Positions 1-6,383 of a stretch of DNA of 11,003 nt are shown here, piece after piece. The translations under genes and the position numbers were made by a program. Every line of letters starts with the position of its first letter. The first letter of the stretch is position 1. Source of the stretch: Pavlovales sp. CCMP2436 (taxonomy: Eukaryota; Haptophyta; Pavlovophyceae; Pavlovales); contig MU631599.1 in assembly GCA_026770615.1 (NCBI GenBank), forward strand, positions 125,195-136,197. Direction: 5' to 3'. Under the pieces are notes generated by a model, which was not told the origin of the DNA, did no database searches, and worked only from the letters and a program-made list of their open reading frames with translations.

Positions 1-235
1 TATATATATATATATATACATGTGTGTGTGTATGTGTAGATATGTATATGTATGTGTGTGTGTGTGTGTGTATATATGTATACATGTATATATGTATATA
101 AGTATGTAAGTGTGTGTGTGTAGATATGTATATGTATGTGTGTGTGTGTGCGTGTATATGTATACATGTATATATGTATATAAGTATGTAAGTGTGTGTG
201 TGTAGATATGTGTATATATGTATATATTATTGAAG
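1..235. repeat. AT/GT microsatellite with ~83-bp higher-order repeat
   Basis: Alternating (TA)n and (GT)n tracts. A longer unit containing 'tagatatgtatatgtatgtg' recurs at about 37 and 121, and in altered form at about 203, so the array has a period of 82-84 bp over a little more than two copies. The unit also carries the segment 'tacatgtatatatgtatata'. No coding content. The stretch 236-296 that follows is a short non-repetitive island with no exon signal that I can see. Confidence 0.8.
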
Positions 236-296
236 GGGGATTTCAAAGCTGATCTTAGCGCTTCGACGCAGGCTCCTACGCGCTACGCCGAAGTGT

Positions 297-371
297 ATAT
301 ATATGTGAGTGTGTGTGTGTGGTTGTGTGTGTGTATGTGTCTGTATATGCATGTATACGACTGTATATGTA

Positions 372-402
<31 letters not shown>

Positions 403-454
403 GTATAAATATGTTTATGTGTGTGTGTGTGTGTATGTGTGTGTGTGTGTGTAG

Positions 455-503
<49 letters not shown>

Positions 504-540
504 TATGTCTGTATATGTATGTACCCCCATATATGTATGT
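297..540. repeat. (GT)n/(TA)n microsatellite
   Basis: Nearly pure TG and TA dinucleotides with scattered substitutions. Open frames here translate to Cys/Val or His/Thr runs and are artefacts of the repeat. Confidence 0.9.
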
Positions 541-543
541 AAG

Positions 544-570
<27 letters not shown>
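544..570. repeat. Poly-T tract (27 T)
   Basis: An uninterrupted run of 27 T. On the minus strand it is a poly(A) run directly after the duplicated exon-end and donor-like sequence at 571-600, so it may be the tail of an inserted retrocopy or plain intronic homopolymer. Confidence 0.85.
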
Positions 571-574
<4 letters not shown>

Positions 575-600
575 GTTTTGCCCATCGGCACATGCACGCT
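571..600 (-). pseudogene. Duplicated end of exostosin exon 5 with its splice donor
   Basis: These 30 bases match 872-902 with one deleted base and two or three substitutions. On the minus strand both read GCGTGCATG, then GCCGATGGGCAAAAC, then a GGT that supplies the donor GT. The intact copy encodes KACMVPMGKT. The copy here has lost one base, which breaks the frame. I therefore call it a non-coding duplicate of the exon boundary lying inside the downstream intron. It could have arisen by local duplication when the material between the two copies was inserted. Confidence 0.6.
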
Positions 601-606
601 TTTTAT

Positions 607-771
607 CTGTCCGATAATGACCCGGACGCAGCTTGAAGCACTAGTTATACAATAAACGAATGAAAGGAGCCGGGTGGAAGGCGCCCCCTCACCCATCCTT
701 GCCATTGCTTTCCCGTACGTTTTGTTTCCCGTATGTTTATGAGTAGCTGCGTCCGGGTCTTTATCGGACAG
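607..771. mobile_element. 165-bp MITE-like element with 27-bp terminal inverted repeats
   Basis: The left end (607-633) and the reverse complement of the right end (745-771) agree at 26 of 27 positions; the left end begins CTGTCCGATAATGACCCGG. The interior is non-coding and contains a short direct repeat (CCGTACGTTT / CCGTATGTTT). Small size, precise inverted ends and no ORF are typical of miniature inverted-repeat transposable elements. No clear target-site duplication is visible directly outside the ends, so the boundaries or the class may differ. Confidence 0.6.
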
Positions 772-806
772 GCCCTGTATACTGAAATACACGAGACGTA
801 TTAAAT

Positions 807-843
807 CTACATGAGTGCGTATAGAGCTATAGTACTCATGTAG
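807..843. repeat. Hairpin with 10-bp perfect stem
   Basis: CTACATGAGT (807-816) pairs perfectly with ACTCATGTAG (834-843). Inside lies a second pairing, TATAG with CTATA, round a 2-base loop. It lies in the intron downstream of exostosin exon 5, between the inverted-repeat element and the exon. Function unknown. Confidence 0.55.
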
Positions 844-873
844 AGTGACGAGAAGAAATGCATATATATATAC

Positions 874-991
874 CTGTTTTGCCCATCGGCACCATGCACG
901 CCTTGGCGGCGCGCAACTCCTGGTAGAGGTCCACCTTGTCGAACCAGCCGTCGGCGGGGTCGACGACAAACGGGTGTTTCTCCGTTTGCAG
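874..991 (-). CDS. Exostosin-family glycosyltransferase, predicted exon 5 (gene continues beyond left edge)
   Basis: The exon starts after an acceptor (TATTAG, AG at 993-992) and ends at a donor GT at 873-872, inside AAAACAGGTATAT. The 39 codons include HPFVVDPADGWFDKVDLYQE followed by LRAAKACMVPMG. The last part resembles the conserved exostosin segment in which 'YxELLRxSKFCLxPxG' precedes the acidic catalytic C-terminal part. It begins in phase 0, matching the end of exon 4, and ends in phase 1. The next exon should carry the C-terminal exostosin motifs, but no candidate is seen in 1-870, so the gene leaves the window or is broken here. Codon use is GC-rich and contrasts sharply with the AT-rich introns. 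Family assignment is fairly sure; exact boundaries less so. Confidence 0.62.
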
Positions 992-1308
992 CTAATAGTA
1001 GTAATAATGATGATTCAATGAGAATGAGAATGAGAATGAGAATGATTATAGTAGTAATCGCGATGATGAAATGAGAATTATAATGAGAATTATAATTATA
1101 ATAGTAGTAATAGTAAATAAAATTAAGAAATGAAATGAAATAAAATTAGAATGAAATTATAATAGGCAAAATAGTAATAGCGATAATAAAATGAAAAAAG
1201 AGAAGAAAATACTTTTTCATTTTTTTCTTCGAGGGCCGATCTTTAAGCAGGCAAAATAGTAATAGCGATAATAAAATGAAAAAAGGAAGAAAAAAATGAT
1301 AAATGTAC
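992..1308 (-). other. Intron 4 of the exostosin gene, AT-rich simple repeats
   Basis: AT-rich DNA with GAATGA repeats (about 1018-1046), ATA/GTA-like repeats and poly-A/T stretches. The donor GT is at 1308-1307 (CGGCTG|GTACAT) and the acceptor AG at 993-992. It has no coding potential of its own. Confidence 0.55.
1164..1285. repeat. 37-bp perfect direct repeat, 85-bp offset
   Basis: The bases 1164-1200 and 1249-1285 are identical, starting AGGCAAAATAGTAATAGCG. They sit within intron 4, and the second copy runs close to the exon 4 donor. This looks like a recent local tandem duplication of intron sequence. Confidence 0.8.
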
Positions 1309-1380
1309 CAGCCGGAACCCGCTCTCGTTTCGCCATAGCCGCCAAGGCTCGAAGCGGCTTGGCTGTACGTCCTTCTTCGT
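1309..1380 (-). CDS. Exostosin-family glycosyltransferase, predicted exon 4 (short)
   Basis: A 72-base exon between an acceptor (GCGCGCAG, AG at 1382-1381) and a donor (GTACAT from 1308). Its 24 codons are phase 0 at both ends and encode PSRFEPWRLWRNESGFRL near the end. An 'N-x-S/T-G-F' stretch is common between the 'FFAGA' and 'YxELL' motifs of algal exostosins, and NES is an N-glycosylation sequon. Joined to its neighbours it gives ...FFAGAIQ, then this exon, then LQTEKHPF. The upstream intron is largely a CA repeat on this strand, so the acceptor could instead be a few codons away, for example after GTACAG. The shortness of the exon is the main reason for doubt. Confidence 0.5.
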
Positions 1381-1406
1381 CTGCGCGCGGGGTTGGAGTT
1401 GTACAG

Positions 1407-1552
1407 TGTGTGTGCGTATGCGTGTGTGTGGGTAGGGTTTGTGTGTGTGTGTGTGTGTGTGCATGTGTGTGCGAGCGTGTGTGTGTGCGTGCGTGTGTGT
1501 GTGCGTGTGTGTGGGGGGGGAAGGGGGGTTGTGCGTGTGTGTGGGCGGGGTT
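1407..1552. repeat. (GT)n microsatellite in intron 3
   Basis: TG/GTGC repeats with a G-rich end (GGGGGGGGAAGGGGGG). It lies in intron 3, between exon 4 and exon 3, and on the transcribed strand it is a CA tract just upstream of the exon 4 acceptor. The remainder of the intron (1553-1797) shows no gene. Confidence 0.9.
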
Positions 1553-1797
1553 TGTTCCCGAACACTCGCGCCTTCCTACTAATTCAGTGTCCGATTAGCG
1601 ATAGCGTTGCTATTGGCTTTTTCGCTTTCGCGCGGCTTTGACCGCTGAGTCCAGATCAGCTCATCCGGTCAGGAATGAGTCGTCTTACACACGGTAATTC
1701 TTATTTTGTTGTCGACAAATAGAATTTGACGAAGAAGCAACCAAGATCGCATATTTTCCTTTTTCGTTTTATGCGGACGGCCTCCAAGGGATTTTTA

Positions 1798-1876
1798 TAA
1801 TAGTTCTTCTATCGTCCCCCGACTTACAGCCCGAAGGCGTACGGGCAAGCCATTCGATATAAAAAAAAAAAAAAAA
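1798..1876 (+). repeat. Repeat family C fragment with 16-base poly(A) end
   Basis: Positions 1798-1858 match 10735-10795 at roughly 80% by eye. Shared blocks are AATAGTTCTT, ATCGTCCCC, CAGCCCGA and CGGGCA. Here the fragment runs into 16 A (1861-1876), only a few bases from the donor of exostosin exon 3 at 1881. A dispersed repeat ending in poly(A) resembles a truncated retroposon inserted in the intron. The copy at 10735 has no poly(A) on that side. Confidence 0.6.
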
Positions 1877-1881
1877 CCGAC

Positions 1882-2823
1882 CTGGATCGCGCCGGCGAAA
1901 AAGAGGTCCGTCGCTCGTCCCGCCTCAAAGTCCGGCTCCGGAACCGCGGGCTCTCCAAGTCCGCTCCGTGCCCACGGCGAGAGTCCGCGGCGGAGCCGCA
2001 GGCACTCGCGCTCGGTGGGGTAGTCGTTGACGCCGCGGAAGGCGGGGATCATCACATCCTTGCCCCGCTGGAAGCAGATGTGGCAGGGCGGAAACTCGCG
2101 CTTAAAGCGGGTGTCGGCCGCGCCTTCGAGCTGAAGTGAGCCGACGAGTCTTTCGGCGGAGTCGGGCGCAAGCTGCCGCCACCACTCGCTGCCCGGACGC
2201 AGGTGCGCGGGAGACAGGGCCGCATGCACGCCACGGCCAAACCAGACGGCTTGCCACGCCTCGGCCCAGCCGTGCTCGGACGGCGAGACGAACAGGTGGG
2301 TCCCCCGTTGGCCGCCGCCCGCCCTGCGCTTGCGCGCTGCGGCGGTTGCGTTAAAGTGCGGCGCGCTCAACCGCATCCAATCGAGAGCGGGCACGACGAG
2401 CGAGCCTGCTAGCGAGCAGCCGTACAGCCAGTAGAAGTCCGCATCCACGGCGAGTGCTGTCGTGTGCTCAGAGCGCAAGAGTGCGTCGCCGAGCATCTCG
2501 GGCAGCACCCAGGGGGAGCACGCACGACGCAGCACTGCCGGCGTGTTGTAAACGAAAATGCGCGGCCGCGGGCCCGTGGGTTCGCCCTGGCTCTTGGCGG
2601 CGAGCTCGGCGAGTGCGCGCTCGCGCGATAGCCCGCAGTCGAGGCCCCACCTGCCATCCGGGCACGCGCAGAAGCCGTACTCGCACGTGCCCACGCCACC
2701 ACAGCGATTGGGGCAGTTAGGCAAGAGCGCGTCCAGGTGGTCGTAGTGCCTACTCCAGTGCCAGCGCCGCCACACGTCGGGACCAAAGCGGCCGGACGAG
2801 TGTAGAGCGCCCTCGAGTTGAGG
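1882..2823 (-). CDS. Exostosin-family glycosyltransferase, predicted exon 3 (third EGF-like domain and exostosin domain)
   Basis: The main catalytic-domain exon, 314 codons, phase 0 at both ends. It begins after acceptor CTGACCCCAG at 2824 and ends at GCGATCCAG|GT (donor 1881-1880). Exon residues about 37-63 form a six-cysteine EGF-like module with spacing C-x3-C-x5-C-x4-C-x-C-x8-C, including CGGVGTCEYGFCACPDG. The exostosin domain (Pfam exostosin, GT47-like) follows: RPRIFVYNTP, DADFYWLYGC, HLFVSPSEHGW, CFQRGKDVMIPAF and finally DLFFAGAIQ. These match the usual 'iyVYdlP', 'CFqpgkDvviP' and 'LFFfaG' motifs. HFNATA carries an N-glycosylation sequon. The family transfers sugars in the secretory pathway, but donor and acceptor cannot be deduced. 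No ATG suits as a start: the frame opens at GTG and stays open upstream to the acceptor, which argues for an internal exon rather than a gene start. Confidence 0.8.
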
Positions 2824-3185
2824 CTGGGGTCAGATGAAGTATTTAAGTAATTTAGTATTTATTTATTTATTTATTAATGTATGATCATTAGATTAGATTG
2901 CATGTCGTATAGACCTTGGCGGTAATGATAATAATGATACTAATGATACTAATAATAATAATAACCACAATAACCATAACAACCATAATAACGATGATGA
3001 TGATGATGATGATGATGATGACAAAAAACACATAAGAATACCAAGATAAGGGGCGTATCAAGGGTGCAAGGACGTTTATTTTAATGGGTGCTCAGAGCTT
3101 ATAATATAAAGAAGGGCGAGATCGTCGCTTCAGAAATCTGACGACACGGTTGAAATAAAGGGAAGCGTGAGTTGCCAGCACTTAC
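2824..3185 (-). other. Intron 2 of the exostosin gene, simple repeats
   Basis: 362 bases, very AT-rich compared with the flanking exons. The donor GTAAGT is at 3185-3180 and the acceptor ends CTGACCCCAG at 2824. It contains (ATTT)n about 2857-2876, (ATA)n about 2930-2965 and (GAT)n about 2994-3020. If the exons on each side belonged to two genes, this would be an intergenic spacer. Matching phase 0 ends and complementary domain content favour an intron. Confidence 0.6.
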
Positions 3186-3275
3186 ACCCTTGGGCGCATC
3201 GTCCGCGCTGCTGGCGAAGGCGCTAGCGAAGGCCTCGGGCGCACAGTCTGCCGGCGTCGACCGCGGCTTGTGCTG
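3186..3275 (-). CDS. Exostosin-family glycosyltransferase, predicted exon 2 (30 codons)
   Basis: The exon lies between acceptor CCCCCGCAG (AG at 3277-3276) and a consensus donor GTAAGT at 3185-3180. It encodes QHKPRSTPADCAPEAF and continues to DDAPKG. Using this frame requires a 100-bp intron at 3276-3375, with GTGTGC at the 5' end, CTGAC branch-point-like sequences and a pyrimidine-rich 3' end. If that intron is not removed, the upstream frame stops at 3223 instead, giving a 422-codon protein without an exostosin domain. The perfect GTAAGT and the conserved phase make the spliced model my choice, but it is not proved. Confidence 0.5.
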
Positions 3276-3375
3276 CTGCGGGGGCACATGAGCACAGTGG
3301 CGGACAGTCAGCGGGCAGGCGGGCAGTGAGGGCCGGCCATTGGTCAGCTGGGCAGGCATTGAGGCTGGCGCACAC

Positions 3376-4491
3376 GCTGTCGAGCTCGGCGCCGATGCGC
3401 GAGAAACACTCGCAGCGCGTCCCCTCTGTACCCGCCTGCGCGTCCCCTCTGAACCCGCCCCGTGCCTCGCCCGCACCGCCACCACCGCCGCCGTCCGCCA
3501 CGCACCAGCCACCGCCGTGGCAGCTGCCGGCGCAGTCTGAGGCGGCGCGCAGCGCGAGTGGAGCGCGCCAGCCCACAGGCGCGTTTGCGAGATCCGAGAC
3601 CGCGGCGGCGACACCCGCGGCCCCCGGGTCCGGCGCACTCGCGTCGCGCTGCAGCTCCGCCGCCCATGTTGCACTCACGGCGCTCTCGTCCAGCTGCCGA
3701 GGAGGCGCCTCGGCGGCGGGCGCGCTGGCCCAGCGCGCGGGTGCCCAGAGCACGTGCTCGCGCAGCGGCGGGAGGAGCAGGTAGGGATTGTTCGCCAGCT
3801 TAAAATCCCAGCCCAGTACGGCGACCGCCGCCCACCGTCCCCTGCCGCCGCCCAGCCCGTCATGCGCGAGGTCCGCGACTGTGGCGCGTGCGGGCGAGCG
3901 CAGGCACGGCACGCGCGCGACGTAGAGCATGTCGGAGGCCGCGCCCCACCACGGCGAAAATGCCCCGCTGTGGACGCCGGACAGCGCACCCATGGCCTGC
4001 AACACGCAGGCGCACGGCAGCGGGCCAAGCCAGCGGACGGGAGGCTCCTTACCCGATGCGAGACTAGGCACCCGGTCCCAGAAGAGCTGCGTGCCGAGCA
4101 CCGATAGGTTGATCGAGCCCTCCCCCGCCTCGCACGCGGGCATCGTACGCTCGGCGCACGCAGGCCCGCTGCGCGTTGGCGGGCACGCACAGACGCCGCG
4201 GACCTCGTCGCACGTGCCCACGCCCGAGCAGCGGCCGGGGCACTGCAGCAGCGCGGCGGGCGAGACGCCGTCCGCGGCCGCGTGCAACGAACCGCTCGAA
4301 TCGTCCGAGGGCGGTGCCACCGACGCGCTCGCGTCCCCGTGCGCGGGTAACGCCGCGGGTCGAGTGGCGGGGACGCCGCGTGAGAGCGCGCCAACGAGGC
4401 TGGCCGAGAGCAGGACGCGCCGGCCCACGATCATCAGCGCTAACACGGCTAGCACCAGTGCTGCAATCAGCCGAGCGAAGCGTTGCGCCAT
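3376..4491 (-). CDS. Exostosin-family glycosyltransferase, predicted exon 1 (signal anchor and two EGF-like domains)
   Basis: The start ATG at 4491 has A at -3 and G at +4. Residues 1-7 are polar and basic (MAQRFAR), followed by a hydrophobic segment at about 8-22 and then RR, so a type II signal anchor or signal peptide is likely, as in Golgi glycosyltransferases. A low-complexity Ala/Ser/Pro stalk follows. An EGF-like module lies at about 84-112 (C84, C88, C94, C101, C103, C112; CPGRCSGVGTC then CACPP). NLS at about 128 is an N-glycosylation sequon. WLGPLPCACVLQAMGALSG and LGWDFKLANNPYLLLPP are in a middle region that I do not recognise. A second, looser Cys-rich module (about 320-362, CAGSCHGGGWC ... 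CECF) contains a Gly insertion. Exon 1 ends at LDS by the preferred splice (donor 3375); unspliced, the frame continues to a stop at 3223. The module arrangement supports joining to exon 3, which has a near-identical EGF pattern. Confidence 0.72.
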
Positions 4492-5102
4492 TCTGGGCGG
4501 TCTGGGTCCTACTGGTACGAATCTTGCTAAAATGTATTGCTCAAGCGGAGAGCGGACATCGCTCCCCCGATTCGTATTTTAAACTTGTTGGCGCCTTGGC
4601 GTGAAGGCATGGGAGCAGAGTGTGTGTAAAGATCTAGCTAACGCCGCACGACCTCGTACCGGAGTCCCCCTTCCCTTTCCTTCCTATCAAAAACTGGAGC
4701 TCATCGGGTAGCGTGTGGGCCACGAAGGCCCGCCACGCGACGCGTGGTCCAGCTGGCAGCACCGGCGTCTACCACGGTGCGCAGGTCAGCCAGCTCTGCG
4801 GGCCGTCATGGCGCGCTGCGGCCGCGCTCGGTTCGCTAGGAAGGCTTGGCTGAGAAGCTGTTTCCGTACCCGAAAAATCCGGGAGATAAAACCCTTTTTC
4901 CAGGGGGATAACGAACTAGACTCCGAGTGAATCGCTATAAGGTCCGTGCCCGAGGAGAACCGGGGCGGGCGTATAAGCATAGCCCGCCCAGGGTCCCCGG
5001 GCCCTAGGCCGTAGCAGTTCTGGGAGCAGTCCGGATAGCTGCGTATGTGCAACAATAGCAGTGTCAACTGCCAGGCCCTCCAATCCGAGAATACACGGCG
5101 CG
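4492..5102. other. Intergenic region upstream of the exostosin gene
   Basis: No convincing gene. On the minus strand this is the 5' flank and promoter side of the exostosin gene. An AT-rich TTTAAAATA about 85-95 bases upstream of the ATG is the only TATA-like string noticed. The open frames crossing it run into the repeats at 5103-5493 and show no family motif. Confidence 0.4.
4963..4989. repeat. GC-rich hairpin (8-bp perfect stem)
   Basis: GGGCGGGC (4963-4970) pairs with GCCCGCCC (4982-4989) around an 11-base loop. It is followed by a GGGTCCCCGGGCCC stretch that is itself palindromic. Role unknown. Confidence 0.5.
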
Positions 5103-5330
5103 AAATACGTCCGTCCCCCGACAGGTCTCCACATGGCCCAAGCGTTGCGAAAACACTCGGATCATGGGACCTTAGCAGAGCACACGGATACCGTCCCCAC
5201 CACTGAGGCTGATCAGACACACGACAATCGACGACTCTCCGACTGGCGCGCGCTGACCGGCCGCTGCTGCTTCTCGCTCGTCTCAAAATGCAGCTCGCCT
5301 GCGCACATGCCGCACCAGTAGCACATAATA
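5103..5330 (-). repeat. Repeat family A, copy A1
   Basis: On the minus strand it reads TGTGCTACTGGTGCGGCATG, then TGGTGGGGACGGTATCCGTG, and ends GGGGGACGGACGTATTTC. It is the inverted mate of 5494-5737, with high similarity over about 220 bases by eye. A small hairpin, CCGAGTGTT paired with AACGCTTGG, is conserved near the distal end. It looks like a transposon terminal region or a non-autonomous element, with no coding capacity visible. Confidence 0.75.
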
Positions 5331-5340
5331 ACTCGCTATA

Positions 5341-5493
5341 ATTCCAACACACTCCAACAATTGAGCCCGAGGCCCACCCCCCTGAGGGGGTGGGGTAGAC
5401 CGGGACCACAATGAGCCCCCACCGTGTGCTTCTTGCCCCTCGTGGACAAGAATCACACTGTGGGATTCAGGCTACCGGAGGTTTATTTGTCTG
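5341..5493 (+). repeat. Repeat family B, copy B1 (two hairpins)
   Basis: Similar to 6145-6295 read in reverse over about 150 bases. Hairpin 1: CCCACCCCC (5373-5381) pairs perfectly with GGGGGTGGG (5386-5394). Hairpin 2: 21-base arms, 5418-5438 and 5444-5464, agree at 18 of 21 positions around the 5-base loop CTCGT. The copy lies exactly between A1 and A2. Confidence 0.7.
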
Positions 5494-5737
5494 TTTATTT
5501 TGTGCTACTACAGGTGCGGCATGTGCGCAGGCGAGCTGCATTTTGAGACGAGCGAGAGGCAGCAGCGGCCGGTCAGTGTGTCAGTCATAGAGCCGTCGAT
5601 TGTCGTGTGCCTGATCAGCTTTAGTGGTGGGGACGGTATCCGTGTGCTCTGCAAAGGTCCCTTGATCCGAATGTTTTTAAACACTTGGGTCCGGTGGAGA
5701 CCTGTCAGGGGACGGCAGTATTTCTAGATATTTACAC
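5494..5737 (+). repeat. Repeat family A, copy A2
   Basis: Inverted mate of A1. Shared blocks include GGTGCGGCATGTGCGCAGGC, GAGCTGCATTTTGAGACGAG and GTGGGGACGGTATCCGTGTG, with a final TTTCTAGATATTTACAC also found in modified form in A3 and A4. The short open frame here translates through non-coding repeat and is not a gene. Confidence 0.75.
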
Positions 5738-6144
5738 GCAGTGCAGCTTGCAGAACCCCGGAATTATCGCGCTAGAATTCCGCGGGAATCCCAGCGTGCT
5801 CCCATTACCGTCCGTATGAATTCTCGCGGCGCAGTCCGTCCCAGACTGTTTCGAACCGCACCCAATTCACATCGCGCCGCTTCAGCCCCGCGTCTTGCTC
5901 ATATATCGGTTCTGCTCGGCACCGACTCGTCCCCGTCACACAGCTGCTCTCTCTCTCGACTCCCGTCCGCCTTCCTCGTCTCGTACTTCGCCGATCCCGT
6001 TTATAACGGCTCGCGGAGAACGTGTCTGGGCAGAGCGTGGCGAGTAGCCGTCAGTGCCTTCACGCACCGGCGTTTACTCCGACCCCAACCGAGTAGGCAG
6101 GTCCGTATCATTAGCACGACATAGGATTCCTAACAGGAATCATA
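5738..6144. other. Intergenic, nothing recognised
   Basis: About 400 bases of mixed composition. The plus strand is open for 127 codons (5741-6124), Arg/Ser-rich with no motif and no splice context that I trust. A 7-bp inverted repeat GATTCCT/AGGAATC is at about 6125-6141. Confidence 0.35.
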
Positions 6145-6295
6145 CAGACTAATATCCTCCGACAGCCTGTATCTCAGTGTGATTCTTGCCCACGAGGGGC
6201 AGAAATTACACGGAAGAGGCTTGTTGTAGTCCCGGTCTACCCCACCCCCTCAGGAGGGTGGGCCTCGGGCTCGATATGTTGGAGTGTGTTTTCGG
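6145..6295 (-). repeat. Repeat family B, copy B2
   Basis: On the minus strand it matches B1: ACACACTCCAACA, GAGCCCGAGGCCCACC, GGGGGTGGGGTAGACCGGGA, TGCCCCTCGTGG, AAGAATCACACTG and AGGCT. Hairpin 1 is kept (6241-6249 with 6254-6262, 8 of 9). The long hairpin 2 is kept in shorter, imperfect form. Confidence 0.7.
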
Positions 6296-6383
6296 GGCAT
6301 TGTTCTTCCCTCTTGCGCTTGCGGCGCGGCTCTTCCGGTGTGGCTTCGGGGCATTGTCCCTCTCTTTTCCTGCGCTTTTGGCT
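6291..6383 (+). repeat. Degenerate tandem repeat (~54-bp unit, two copies)
   Basis: The string TTCGGGGCATTGT followed by a pyrimidine-rich stretch and TGCGCTT occurs at about 6291 and again at about 6345. On the minus strand it translates to two similar Lys/Arg/Glu-rich blocks, ending CPE or CPEN. I read this as a repeat, not as evidence of a protein. Confidence 0.45.

Noticed and set aside
236..296. Non-repetitive island between microsatellites as the missing next exostosin exon
   Set aside because: No frame gives exostosin C-terminal motifs, and there is no suitable acceptor next to it on the minus strand.
218..969. Open frames with long Cys/Val, His/Thr or Tyr/Ile runs
   Set aside because: They are translations of GT/CA/TA microsatellites and poly-T. 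Only the short exon at 874-991 is credible, in a different frame.
2052..4604. Many Arg/Ala-rich open frames on both strands across the exostosin exons
   Set aside because: They are shadow frames of GC-rich coding sequence and lack motifs. The exostosin and EGF signatures lie in the called frames.
4786..5409. 207-codon minus-strand open frame
   Set aside because: It opens at GTG and runs through repeats B1 and A1. Its frame is not kept in the other repeat copies, and no domain is visible.
5418..5464. B1 hairpin 2 as a microRNA precursor
   Set aside because: The 21-base arms with a 5-base loop are short for a precursor, and no expression evidence exists. It is kept only as a structural observation.
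5341..5493. Repeats with hairpins as a CRISPR array, bacterial terminator or tRNA-derived SINE
   Set aside because: There are no regularly spaced identical repeats, the context is eukaryotic, and no tRNA-like A/B box or cloverleaf could be found.
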